Shown: positions 34,567-43,338 of the stretch, piece by piece | How the letters are laid out: the number at the start of each line of letters is the position of its first letter | Position numbering within the stretch: position 1 is the first letter of the stretch | Assembly (NCBI GenBank): GCA_045588485.1 | Contig: JAZNEI010000018.1 | Coordinates: forward strand, 14,854-78,853 | From: HGM04593 sp045588485 | GTDB lineage: Bacteria; Bacteroidota; Bacteroidia; Bacteroidales; Bacteroidaceae | Length of the DNA: 64,000 nt | Reading direction: 5' to 3' | The notes under the pieces: model-generated | What the model saw: only the letters and a program-made list of their open reading frames with translations | What the model was told of the DNA's origin: nothing | Databases searched by the model: none | Position numbers and translations under genes: made by a program

Positions 34567-36111
34567 ATGAATAAATACAATTTAGGAATGTTTACTGTGG
34601 CAATGACGCTGCCGTTATCGCTACAGTCACAGGTGCTTGAACAAGCGGTTGATACTAAGCGCCCTAATGTGGTTCTTATTTATGCTGATGATTTGGGCTT
34701 TGGCGACCTCTCGTGTTACGGTGCCCGTAATGTGTCGACACCCAATGTCGATTCTCTCGCCGCTAATGGTCTGCGCTTTACGCAGGCTCATGCTGTTGCA
34801 TCTACAAGTACTCCATCGCGTTATGCGCTTCTTACAGGTGAGTATCCTTTTAGGAAAAAAGGAACTGATGTGGCAGCCGGTAATGCAGCTATGATTATTT
34901 CGCCCGACCAATATACTGTTGCCGATGTATTTAAAGAGGCCGGCTATACAACTGCGGCATTCGGCAAGTGGCACCTTGGATTGGGTGCCGAGACGGGTAA
35001 ACAGAATTGGAATGCCCCAATAGAGCCTGCGCTTGCCGATATTGGCTTCGATTACTCTTATATTATGGCTGCTACAGCCGATAGGGTACCTTGCGTATTC
35101 ATTGAGAACGGTACTGTTGCCAATTACGATGCTTCGGCACCTATATATGTCAGTTATAGACAGAATTTCGAGGGGGAGCCTACGGGACGAGACAATCCCG
35201 AACTGCTCTATAATCTGAAACATTCGCATGGACATGATATGTCTATAGTGAATGGAATTGGACGAATAGGATATATGAAAGGTGGTGGCAAGGCTCTTTG
35301 GAAAGATGAAAATATTGCTGACAGTATTACTGCACATGCTGTTGATTTCATTAAGAAGAACAGCGAAAAGCCTTTCTTTATCTATTTTGCAACGAATGAT
35401 GTCCATGTTCCCCGTTTTCCGCATGAAAGGTTCAGAGGGGTGACAGGAATGGGACACCGTGGCGATGCCATTGCTCAGTTCGATTGGTGCGTAGGTGAGT
35501 TGGTGAAGACATTGGAACAGCAAGGACTGCTCGAAAATACTCTCATAATACTATCAAGTGACAATGGTCCGGTTGTCGATGACGGATACGAGGACAGCGC
35601 CGAGGAACTTCTGAATGGTCATGACCCTATGGGTGGATTAAGAGGTGGAAAATACAGTACTTTCGAGGCCGGTACACGTGTGCCTTTTATCGTTCATTGG
35701 CCTTCAAGGATAGAAAAACCGGCCGTTACCGATGCTCTTGTCTCGCAAATAGACTTTCTGGATGTTATGGCAAATATTATAGGGCAATATAAAGGTAAGG
35801 CTCTTTCGCCCGACGGCTCGGCTGCATCGGCTGAAGCTTGGATGGGTAAGGATAATGAAGGCCGTCCTTATACAATCGGAATGGCGGCAAATCATACTCT
35901 GTCGCTATGTACATACGACTGGAAATATATTGAACCTAAAGGCGGTCCTAAAATGGTTCCTTGGGGCCCGAAGATTGAGACGGGATATTCTACCGAGCCA
36001 CAACTGTTTAAAAAAACCGCCGGGGATTATAACGAGAATGAAAATGTGGCAAAAGAGAATCCACAAGCAGTAGAATTATTGCATATATTATTAAATGAGG
36101 TGCGCAGATGA
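34567..36111 (+). CDS. secreted sulfatase, serine-type
   Basis: A 514-residue exported type I sulfatase that would cleave sulfate esters from glycans or small molecules. It has a signal peptide (about 1-22), the metal-binding VVLIYADDLGFGDLSCYG, and the maturation motif S-T-P-S-R in which Ser81 would be oxidised to formylglycine by an anaerobic maturase encoded elsewhere. FGKWHLG, the SSDNGP metal site and GGLRGGKYSTFEAGTRVP are also present. I chose ATG 34567 over 34540 because it begins the signal peptide. No SusC/SusD pair or other glycosidase is adjacent, and the stop overlaps the next start by ATGA. Substrate unknown. Confidence 0.9.
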   Translation: MNKYNLGMFTVAMTLPLSLQSQVLEQAVDTKRPNVVLIYADDLGFGDLSCYGARNVSTPNVDSLAANGLRFTQAHAVASTSTPSRYALLTGEYPFRKKGTDVAAGNAAMIISPDQYTVADVFKEAGYTTAAFGKWHLGLGAETGKQNWNAPIEPALADIGFDYSYIMAATADRVPCVFIENGTVANYDASAPIYVSYRQNFEGEPTGRDNPELLYNLKHSHGHDMSIVNGIGRIGYMKGGGKALWKDENIADSITAHAVDFIKKNSEKPFFIYFATNDVHVPRFPHERFRGVTGMGHRGDAIAQFDWCVGELVKTLEQQGLLENTLIILSSDNGPVVDDGYEDSAEELLNGHDPMGGLRGGKYSTFEAGTRVPFIVHWPSRIEKPAVTDALVSQIDFLDVMANIIGQYKGKALSPDGSAASAEAWMGKDNEGRPYTIGMAANHTLSLCTYDWKYIEPKGGPKMVPWGPKIETGYSTEPQLFKKTAGDYNENENVAKENPQAVELLHILLNEVRR

Positions 36112-37448
36112 AAGGTATTCATAACTTGAACCTGCAGAATGTGTTGCAGAAACTGAATATAGAGGCGCTGAATACCATGCAGACGGCTGCATTGGAGCAT
36201 TGCACCAATAATAACAGTATGGTGCTACTCTCGCCAACGGGAACAGGAAAGACGCTGGCCTATCTGTTGCCTTTGCTGCAAAGAATAAAAGTTGTTGAAG
36301 AACCTGTAGTAGAGGCTCTTATTGTGGTGCCGACACGTGAACTTGCACGACAGGTGGCACAGGTGTGGCGTTCTATGGATACGGGATTGCGTATGTTGGC
36401 GCTTTATGGTGGCCGTCCGGTTGTAGAAGAGGCTGCCCTGTTGCAGAATACATCGCCAAAAGTCATAGTAGGAACCCCGGGACGATTGATAGACCATCTT
36501 AAACAGGGTAACTTTCTTGTTGAGGAGTGTCGCCTTCTGATTATAGATGAGTTTGACAAATGCCTCGAGATGGGCTTTCAAGAGGAGATGCAACAGCTTA
36601 TTGAACTGCTGCCCAATGCCGATTCGCGTTTTTTGCTCTCGGCAACCGATTGCGACGAGATTCCTGCTTTTGCAGCAGCCGATGCTGCCGAACGGCTCGA
36701 TTTTAGGAGTGCCGATGAGCTGCCGCAGGAACGTACCCGATTTTATACGATTACAACCACTCCTGATGATAGGTTGCAGGCTCTGTTCAAACTCTTGTGT
36801 TCGATAAATGGCGAACCTGCTATTGTGTTTTGTAATTTCAGAGAAACGGTCGAGGAGGTGCGCAGCTATCTTGCTAAAAGCAAACTCATTGTCTCGGCCT
36901 ATCATGGTTCTTTGGAGCAGAAAGAACGCGAACTTGCTCTTTATCGTTTCTCGAGCGGATGCAGCAATATTCTTGTGAGTACCGATCTTGCGGCACGTGG
37001 CCTTGATATAAAGGATGTACGTCATGTTATCCATTTTCAGCGTCCTATGACTGCTGAAATATTCACTCATCGTAACGGACGTACAGCACGATGGGATGCC
37101 GAGGGTGCTGTGTATATCATCTCGTATCACGACCATCCGTTACCCAATTTTGTTCCCGGGGTGATAGAGGAGTATCGTCTGCGTGTCAAATATCCGCTTC
37201 CGCCATTGCCCGAACGCATGGCTATTTATATAGGTAAAGGTAAGCGCGACAAGATAAGCCGTGGAGATATTGCGGGCTTCTTTATGAAAAAAGGTGGCTT
37301 AAGGTCGGATGAAATAGGGGCAATAGCTGTGTTCGACCGATATTCTTACGTTGCAGTGTCGCGTAACAGGGGGCGCTCTCTTCCGCAGCTGCTTTCGGGT
37401 GAGAAGATTAAGGGTATGAAAACTCTTATTGAGCCGGTAAGAAGGTAG
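36108..37448 (+). CDS. DbpA-like DEAD-box RNA helicase with DEFD motif
   Basis: A 446-residue RNA helicase. Motifs in order are Gln motif region (LNTMQTAAL), Walker A SPTGTGKTLAYLLPLL, PTRELARQ, GTPGRLIDHL, motif II written DEFD (residues 147-150), SATD, VFCNFRE, ASTDLAARGLDIKDV-type segment and motif VI HRNGRTAR. A C-terminal domain (about 370-446: YIGKGKRDKISRGDIAGFF) matches the DbpA RNA-binding domain, which points to 23S rRNA and large-subunit assembly. It is coupled to the sulfatase by an ATGA overlap, an unexpected pairing. Confidence 0.9.
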   Translation: MKGIHNLNLQNVLQKLNIEALNTMQTAALEHCTNNNSMVLLSPTGTGKTLAYLLPLLQRIKVVEEPVVEALIVVPTRELARQVAQVWRSMDTGLRMLALYGGRPVVEEAALLQNTSPKVIVGTPGRLIDHLKQGNFLVEECRLLIIDEFDKCLEMGFQEEMQQLIELLPNADSRFLLSATDCDEIPAFAAADAAERLDFRSADELPQERTRFYTITTTPDDRLQALFKLLCSINGEPAIVFCNFRETVEEVRSYLAKSKLIVSAYHGSLEQKERELALYRFSSGCSNILVSTDLAARGLDIKDVRHVIHFQRPMTAEIFTHRNGRTARWDAEGAVYIISYHDHPLPNFVPGVIEEYRLRVKYPLPPLPERMAIYIGKGKRDKISRGDIAGFFMKKGGLRSDEIGAIAVFDRYSYVAVSRNRGRSLPQLLSGEKIKGMKTLIEPVRR

Positions 37449-37564
37449 TGCGTAATCTCTTTGTTTTTGTTGCACATTTTTATGCTGATTGTGCTATTTT
37501 TTAGTAATTTCTACTATTTTATTGAAAAAAAGTTTATAAATAGCGCAAATATTAAAAAAAATGT

Positions 37565-37572
37565 TAACTTCG
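37565..37572 (+). promoter_or_regulatory. possible -7 element of the serC operon
   Basis: TAACTTCG follows the TAnnTTCG variant seen elsewhere in the window and lies about 75 bases before the serC ATG. No TTG is at the usual distance, so the call is weak. Confidence 0.3.
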
Positions 37573-37646
37573 CGGCCTATTAGTTGCTTTTTGAGTCGGG
37601 CAACTGGTTATTAACTATTGAATATTAACTAAAAATCGACATAAGA

Positions 37647-38714
37647 ATGAAAAAGTATAATTTTAATGCCGGCCCATCTATTTTGCCGCGTGAAGTTATT
37701 GAAGAGACAGCTAAAGCAGTTCTTGACCTGAATGGAATAGGTCTTTCTTTACTCGAGATAAGCCACCGTTCAAAGGACTTTCAGGCTGTTATTGATGAGG
37801 CAACAGCTCTTTTTAAAGAGTTGCTCGATATTCCCGAAGGTTACTCGGTACTTTTCCTCGGTGGTGGTGCAAGCATGCAGTTCTGTATGGTGCCTTACAA
37901 CTTCCTTGAGAAAAAGGCAGCCTATCTTAATACAGGTACTTGGGCTAACAAGGCTCTGAAAGAGGCTAAGAATTTTGGTGAGGCTGTTGAGGTTGCTTCA
38001 TCAAAGGATAAGATTTATAGTTATATCCCCAAGGATTATGTAATTCCTGCCGATGCCGACTATTTCCACATTACAACAAACAATACAATTTACGGTACCG
38101 AGATTCGCAAAGATATTGATTCTCCTGTACCCCTTATCGCCGATATGTCATCCGACATCTTCTCTCGTCCTGTTGATGTAAGTAAATATACCTGTATCTA
38201 CGGTGGTGCACAGAAGAATCTTGCTCCTTCGGGTGTTACATTTGTAATTGTGAAGAATGATGCTCTTGGTAGGGTGTCACGTACAATTCCCACAATGCTC
38301 GATTATCGCACACACGTTGATGGCGGCTCAATGTTCAACACTCCTCCTGTATTGCCTATCTATGCAGCTATGCAGACACTGCGTTGGATAAAAGCACAGG
38401 GTGGTGTGAAAGAGATGCAGCGTCGTGCCGAGGAGCGTGCACAACTTCTTTACGGCGAGATTGACCGTAATCCTCTGTTCAAGGGCACAGCTGCCGTTGA
38501 GGACCGTTCGTATATGAATATCGACTTTGTTATGGCCGATGAGTATAAAGAGCTTGAGGCTGACTTTATGGCTTACGCACAGTCGATGGGAATGGTTGGT
38601 ATAAAGGGGCACCGTTCGATTGGAGGATTCCGCGCTTCGTGCTACAATGCTCTGCCTCTTGAGGCTGTGCAGGCTCTTGTAGATTGTATGAAGAATTTCC
38701 AAAATAACCATTAA
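37647..38714 (+). CDS. serC: phosphoserine aminotransferase
   Basis: Converts 3-phosphohydroxypyruvate to phosphoserine with glutamate. The 355-residue class V aminotransferase has NFNAGPSILPREVIEE, the phosphate-binding FLGGGASMQF, DMSSDIFSRPVDVSKY and the PLP lysine in YGGAQKNLAPSG. The C-terminal HRSIGGFRASCYNALP completes the active site. It begins a four-gene unit with serA 15 bases downstream. Confidence 0.96.
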   Translation: MKKYNFNAGPSILPREVIEETAKAVLDLNGIGLSLLEISHRSKDFQAVIDEATALFKELLDIPEGYSVLFLGGGASMQFCMVPYNFLEKKAAYLNTGTWANKALKEAKNFGEAVEVASSKDKIYSYIPKDYVIPADADYFHITTNNTIYGTEIRKDIDSPVPLIADMSSDIFSRPVDVSKYTCIYGGAQKNLAPSGVTFVIVKNDALGRVSRTIPTMLDYRTHVDGGSMFNTPPVLPIYAAMQTLRWIKAQGGVKEMQRRAEERAQLLYGEIDRNPLFKGTAAVEDRSYMNIDFVMADEYKELEADFMAYAQSMGMVGIKGHRSIGGFRASCYNALPLEAVQALVDCMKNFQNNH

Positions 38715-38729
38715 TATAATAGGTTGATT

Positions 38730-39650
38730 ATGAAGAAAGTAGTCGTTGCAACCGAGAAGCCTTTTGCTGCGGTTGCTGTCAATGGAATAAGAGAGGTTAT
38801 TGAGGGGGCAGGCTATCAGTTGGCTCTGCTCGAGAAATATAGCGATAAGGCCCAACTTCTTGAGGCTGTAGCCGATGCTGATGCTATAATTATCCGTAGT
38901 GATAAGATAGACGGCGAGGTATTGGATGCTGCCAAGAATCTTAAACTGGTTGTTCGTGCAGGCGCAGGTTACGACAATGTCGACCTTGCTGCAGCAACTG
39001 CGCATGAGGTGTGTGTGATGAACACTCCCGGACAGAATGCCAACGCTGTTGCCGAGCTTGCATTCGGTATGATGGTTTATGCCTATCGTAATATGTATAA
39101 CGGTACTTCGGGTCTTGAACTGAAAGGCAAGAAGCTGGGTATACACGCATACGGAAATGTAGGACGTAATGTAGGTCGCATTGCAAAGGGCTTCGGTATG
39201 GATATTTATATCTACGACTGCTACACTCCGCAAGAGATTGTCGATGCCGATGGTGTTAAGCGTGTAGATACAGTTGAGGAACTATACAGCACATGTGATG
39301 TGGTGTCGGTACATATTCCTGCGACTCCCGAGACAAAACAATCGATAGGAAAGGCGCTTGTAGGCTCGATGCCAAAGCCTGCCCTATTGGTGAATACCGC
39401 GCGTAAGGAGGTAATCAATGAACCCGAGCTTCTTGAGGTTATGGCCGAGCGCGGCGACTTGAAGTATGTAACTGACGTTGCTCCCGATGCTCTTGCCGAT
39501 TTTGCTGCGTTCGAGGGACGTTTCTTCGCAACTCCCAAAAAAATGGGTGCGCAGACTGCCGAGGCTAATGTAAACGCAGGTATTGCGGCTGCAAAGCAGA
39601 TTGTAGACTTCTTCGAGAATGGTAACGAAAGATTCAGAGTGAATAAGTAA
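38730..39650 (+). CDS. serA: D-3-phosphoglycerate dehydrogenase, short form
   Basis: First enzyme of serine synthesis, oxidising 3-phosphoglycerate. The 306-residue D-2-hydroxyacid dehydrogenase has VVRAGAGYDNVDL, the NAD-binding GIHAYGNVGRNVGRIAKGFG, HIPATPETK and LVNTARKEVINE. It lacks the C-terminal ACT domain that mediates serine feedback in longer SerA. The usual catalytic His (in TPHIG) is replaced by Lys in ATPKKMGAQTAEAN; my recollection is that other Bacteroidales copies share this. I start at ATG 38730, six bases inside the longest frame. Its neighbours serC and DUF1015 support the assignment. Confidence 0.92.
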   Translation: MKKVVVATEKPFAAVAVNGIREVIEGAGYQLALLEKYSDKAQLLEAVADADAIIIRSDKIDGEVLDAAKNLKLVVRAGAGYDNVDLAAATAHEVCVMNTPGQNANAVAELAFGMMVYAYRNMYNGTSGLELKGKKLGIHAYGNVGRNVGRIAKGFGMDIYIYDCYTPQEIVDADGVKRVDTVEELYSTCDVVSVHIPATPETKQSIGKALVGSMPKPALLVNTARKEVINEPELLEVMAERGDLKYVTDVAPDALADFAAFEGRFFATPKKMGAQTAEANVNAGIAAAKQIVDFFENGNERFRVNK

Positions 39651-39656
39651 AATATT

Positions 39657-40904
39657 ATGGCTGTAGTAAAACCTTTTTGCGGTATACGTCCGCCACAGAA
39701 CCTTGTAGATAAGGTACAGAGTCGCCCATACGACGTGCTTAACTCGGAAGAGGCACGTGCCGAGGCCGAAGGTAACGAAATGTCGCTCTATCATATAATA
39801 CGCCCCGAAATTGATTTTCCCGTCGGTACCGATGAGCATAATCCCGAGGTATATGCCAAGGCTGCCGAGAACTTCTCAAAGTTTCAGAAGAACGGTTGGC
39901 TTGTGCAGGACGATAAAGAGCAGTATTATATCTATGCTCAGACGATGAATGGTAAGACACAGTATGGTCTTGTTGTGTGTGCATACGTCGAGGATTATAT
40001 GAACGGTGTGATAAAGAAACACGAACTCACTCGCAAAGATAAAGAAGAGGACCGTATGAAGCATGTTCGTGTAAATGATGCAAATATTGAGCCTGTATTC
40101 TTTGCCTTCCCCGATTGTGCCGAACTTGACAAGGTAGTGGCTTCTTATACTGCGGCAGAGCCTGTATATGACTTTACTGCGCAACTCGACGGTTTCCGTC
40201 ATCAGTTGTGGATTGTAGATAAGGACGAGGATATTGCAACTATTACCAACGAGTTTGCCAAAATGCCTGCGCTTTATATAGCCGACGGTCACCATCGCTC
40301 GGCTGCGGCGGCATTGGTGGGTAAGGAGAAGGCAGATAACAATCCTAACCATCGAGGTGATGAGGAGTACAACTATTTTATGGCAGTATGTTTCCCTGCA
40401 AGCCAATTGACAATAATCGACTACAATCGTGTAGTAAAAGACCTGAACGGGCTTACAAGCGAGCAGTTCCTTGCAGCATTGGAAAAGGATTTTGTAGTAG
40501 AACTCAAAGGCGAGGAGATATATAAACCTTCTACATTGCATAACTTTGCCCTTTATCTTGATGGTAAATGGTACAGCCTCACAGCAAAGGAGGGTACATA
40601 CGACGATAGCGACCCTATAGGTGTACTCGATGTTACAATCTCTTCGAATCTTATTCTTGATAATATTCTGGATATAAAGGATTTGCGTACAAGTAAACGT
40701 ATCGACTTTGTTGGTGGTATAAGAGGATTGGGTGAACTTAAACGTCGTGTGGACAGCGGTGAGATGCGTGCAGCATTGGCTCTATATCCGGTGTCGATGA
40801 AACAGTTGGTCGATATTGCCGATACAGGTAATATAATGCCTCCAAAGACAACCTGGTTCGAGCCAAAATTACGCTCGGGACTTGTAATTCATAAATTATC
40901 CTGA
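39657..40904 (+). CDS. DUF1015 family protein
   Basis: A 415-residue protein of DUF1015, with the opening VVKPFCGIRPPQ, SRPYDVLNSEEA, SLYHIIRPEID, YIYAQTM, HELTRKDKEEDRMKHV and the central IADGHHRSAAA motif. The family is often found in serC-serA operons of Bacteroidota and is suspected to act in serine metabolism, with a kinase-like or SerK-related role. Some archaeal serine kinases are distantly similar. That function is inference. It starts six bases after the serA stop. Confidence 0.88.
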   Translation: MAVVKPFCGIRPPQNLVDKVQSRPYDVLNSEEARAEAEGNEMSLYHIIRPEIDFPVGTDEHNPEVYAKAAENFSKFQKNGWLVQDDKEQYYIYAQTMNGKTQYGLVVCAYVEDYMNGVIKKHELTRKDKEEDRMKHVRVNDANIEPVFFAFPDCAELDKVVASYTAAEPVYDFTAQLDGFRHQLWIVDKDEDIATITNEFAKMPALYIADGHHRSAAAALVGKEKADNNPNHRGDEEYNYFMAVCFPASQLTIIDYNRVVKDLNGLTSEQFLAALEKDFVVELKGEEIYKPSTLHNFALYLDGKWYSLTAKEGTYDDSDPIGVLDVTISSNLILDNILDIKDLRTSKRIDFVGGIRGLGELKRRVDSGEMRAALALYPVSMKQLVDIADTGNIMPPKTTWFEPKLRSGLVIHKLS

Positions 40905-41521
40905 TGCTTCCCGAGGACGTATATAAGACAATAGAGATAGCAGGTGAAGGAACTTACTCCGAGAAAAGGAGTAAGTTCCTTGCATTCGCTCTGCCTGTTA
41001 CCACGCTCGATGAAGTAAAGGAGCAGGTCGAGGCTTTTCAGAAAAAATATTATGATGCACGACACGTTTGCTATGCCTATCGTTTAGGTGAACGTGGCGA
41101 CCAAGAGCGTGCCAATGATAACGGAGAGCCTTCGGGAACTGCGGGAAAGCCTATACTTGGGCAGATACATAGTCGTGAACTGACAAATGTGCTTGTTGTT
41201 GTGGTACGTTATTTTGGTGGAATAAAATTGGGTACAAGCGGACTGATTGTAGCCTACCGTCTGGCAGCGGCCGATGCTTTAGATGCCACCGAGCATGTCG
41301 AAAAGACTATAAACGGTGAGATAACCCTTCGTTTCTCTTATCCTCTGTTGAACGAGGTTCTGCGCATAGTGAAAGAGGAAGAACCGAAAGTGGTAGAACA
41401 GATATTCGATAACGACTGTGTGGTGCGTCTCTCGATGCGTCTCTCGCGTCTGCCACGTCTTATAGAGCGTTACGAGAAACTTGTGATAAGCAGTAAAGGG
41501 GATTTGAAAATAGAGAAATAG
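40904..41521 (+). CDS. YigZ/IMPACT family protein
   Basis: A 205-residue protein of the UPF0029/IMPACT family. The N-terminal domain (about 10-125) has YSEKRSKFLAFALPV, ARHVCYAYRLG, NDNGEPSGTAGKPILGQI and VVVRYFGGIKLGTSGLIVAYR. The C-terminal domain (about 140-200) is the ferredoxin-like DUF1949 type. The cellular role is not established; homologues bind nucleic acid or peptides. It overlaps the DUF1015 stop by one base (TGATG) and ends the serC unit before a strong terminator. Confidence 0.9.
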   Translation: MLPEDVYKTIEIAGEGTYSEKRSKFLAFALPVTTLDEVKEQVEAFQKKYYDARHVCYAYRLGERGDQERANDNGEPSGTAGKPILGQIHSRELTNVLVVVVRYFGGIKLGTSGLIVAYRLAAADALDATEHVEKTINGEITLRFSYPLLNEVLRIVKEEEPKVVEQIFDNDCVVRLSMRLSRLPRLIERYEKLVISSKGDLKIEK

Positions 41522-41543
41522 GTTTAAAATAAGTTGATAGATT

Positions 41544-41578
41544 AATAGGTTCGGAAATTTCCGAACCTATTTTATTTA
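41544..41578 (+). terminator. terminator of the serC-serA-DUF1015-yigZ unit
   Basis: A nearly self-complementary 28-base palindrome (41544-41571) with an AAATTT centre is followed by a T-rich stretch on the plus strand. Confidence 0.8.
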
Positions 41579-41693
41579 CTAAAAACCCTGAAGTATTGAA
41601 TAGTTGACAGGTTGGCTTTCTAAACATTTTATTTATAAGCTAAGTTCCTAAAAAATTTTAACCTAAAAAATATTAATAAGATAGTTGACGAAC

Positions 41694-41723
41694 TTGTATT
41701 TTATGATAATTTATATAATTTTG
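41694..41723 (+). promoter_or_regulatory. promoter of the fucosidase gene pair
   Basis: TTG at 41694-41696, a 19-base spacer and TAATTTTG at 41716-41723 match the Bacteroidota consensus. The start site near 41730 leaves a leader of about 53 bases. Confidence 0.75.
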
Positions 41724-41782
41724 TAACATGACGCAATAGGTGTCTGAATAGTTTAACTAACTAACTTAAATATTAATTTTTT

Positions 41783-43303
41783 ATGAGAAAAAACTACAAA
41801 TTATTTACCTCGGCTTTGTTGGCTGCACTTATGTTTCCAACGGTGGCTTCGGCACAGCTTGAGGTAAAGTCGGAGGTTCTCTCGAACCCCGATAATGAAC
41901 CCATTGAGGTTCATCCTGTGCCTCATCCCCGTCAGTTGAAATGGCAAGAGACCGAGTTCTATGCTTTCTTCCACTATGGAATGAACACTTATACCGGACT
42001 CGAGTGGGGTAATGGAGACGAGAATCGCGCTCGTTTTGCTCCTACGGCTGCTCCTAATCCCCGCCAGTGGCTCGAGGTTGCTAAAAAAGCTGGTATGCGT
42101 GGTGGTATTGCTGTCGTAAAGCACCACGATGGTTTCTGTCTGTGGCCTACCGAGACAACCGACCACAATGTAACAAACTCGGGCAACGAGTTCGGTAAGA
42201 ACACAAATATTCCAAAAGATTTCGCCGAGGCTGCACGCGACCTTGATATGAAATATGGTTTCTATGTTTCGCCGTGGGATCGTAACAGCGTACACTATGG
42301 TACAGATAAGTATGTAAAGGATGTGTTCCTTCGTCAGTGTGCCGAACTTGCACAGTATGGTACCGACCAGTTCGAAATGTGGTTCGATGGTGCAAATGGT
42401 GGTAGCGGCTATTATGGAGGACGCAATACAACTGTTAATGTCGACCGTGCTACATATTACGACGTTCCCAACCTTCGCGACAGTATACACAAGGTGTGCC
42501 CCGACTGTGTGATGTGGGGTGTAGGTGGTGAGGCACGTTGGATTGGTAACGAGGCCGGTTGGGCAGGACAGACAAACTGGTCGCCCGAGAACCGCGACTA
42601 TGCTCCCGAGGGCAATGGTATGTATGGTAGTGAGAATGGTTGGTTCTGGCTTCCCGGCGAGAGCGATGCAAAGGCTACAAATATGGGTTGGTTCTACCAC
42701 GATGGCGAGTCGCCCCTTTCGTCAGAGCGTCTCTTCCAGATGTATTTGGAGACCGTTGGCCGTAACGCCACTCTAATCCTTAACATTCCCCCAAACAAGG
42801 CAGGTGTTCTTCCTCAGGCATCGGTTAACTCATTGGTGGGTATGGGCGACCTTATCAAGACACGCTTGAGTGACGATTTTGCCAAGAGTGCGAAGGTTAC
42901 CGTAACTGAGACACGTAACGCCGGTGCTGCTCGCGATTATAAGGCCGAGAATATGACCGATGGTAATAAAGAGACATATTGGGCTACAAATGACGGAACA
43001 GTAGAGGCTACAATAACTCTCTCTTGGGACGAGCAGAAGACTGTTCGTTACGTAGAGCTTATGGAGTATATTGCCAAAGGACAGCGTGTGAAGAAATTCC
43101 ACATCGAGGTAAGCGAGGATGGTACTACATGGACACGTCGCGCTTCTAATGTAGAGACTACAACTGTGGGTTACAAACGTATCATTCCTCTGAGTGGCAG
43201 CACATCAAACAGCTATGGCAAGGGATTTGCTGCTAAGGGTGTACGCATCGTAATTGAGGACAGCAAGGCTTGTCCCCTTATCAGTAAAGTTGCTGTATAT
43301 TGA
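41783..43303 (+). CDS. secreted alpha-L-fucosidase (GH29) with C-terminal discoidin-type domain
   Basis: Hydrolyses alpha-linked fucose from glycans. The 506-residue exported enzyme has a signal peptide (about 1-25). The GH29 catalytic domain (about 45-350) shows FFHYGMNTYTGLEWG, VVKHHDGFCLWPT, YGFYVSPWDRNS and MWFDGANG, whose Asp202 is the likely nucleophile. A C-terminal region (about 365-506) resembles F5/8-type (CBM32) carbohydrate-binding domains (TDGNKETYWATND, VRYVELMEY). The catalytic part looks closest to the GH29-B group that prefers alpha-1,3/4 links. The next gene, 35 bases on, encodes a large secreted partner. Confidence 0.92.
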   Translation: MRKNYKLFTSALLAALMFPTVASAQLEVKSEVLSNPDNEPIEVHPVPHPRQLKWQETEFYAFFHYGMNTYTGLEWGNGDENRARFAPTAAPNPRQWLEVAKKAGMRGGIAVVKHHDGFCLWPTETTDHNVTNSGNEFGKNTNIPKDFAEAARDLDMKYGFYVSPWDRNSVHYGTDKYVKDVFLRQCAELAQYGTDQFEMWFDGANGGSGYYGGRNTTVNVDRATYYDVPNLRDSIHKVCPDCVMWGVGGEARWIGNEAGWAGQTNWSPENRDYAPEGNGMYGSENGWFWLPGESDAKATNMGWFYHDGESPLSSERLFQMYLETVGRNATLILNIPPNKAGVLPQASVNSLVGMGDLIKTRLSDDFAKSAKVTVTETRNAGAARDYKAENMTDGNKETYWATNDGTVEATITLSWDEQKTVRYVELMEYIAKGQRVKKFHIEVSEDGTTWTRRASNVETTTVGYKRIIPLSGSTSNSYGKGFAAKGVRIVIEDSKACPLISKVAVY

Positions 43304-43338
43304 TTCACCAGGTATTAACAACTAATAGGAATAAAATT

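Noticed and set aside
36225..37136. Minus-strand open frame (303 codons)
   Set aside because: Fully antisense to the helicase gene, whose motifs are clear.
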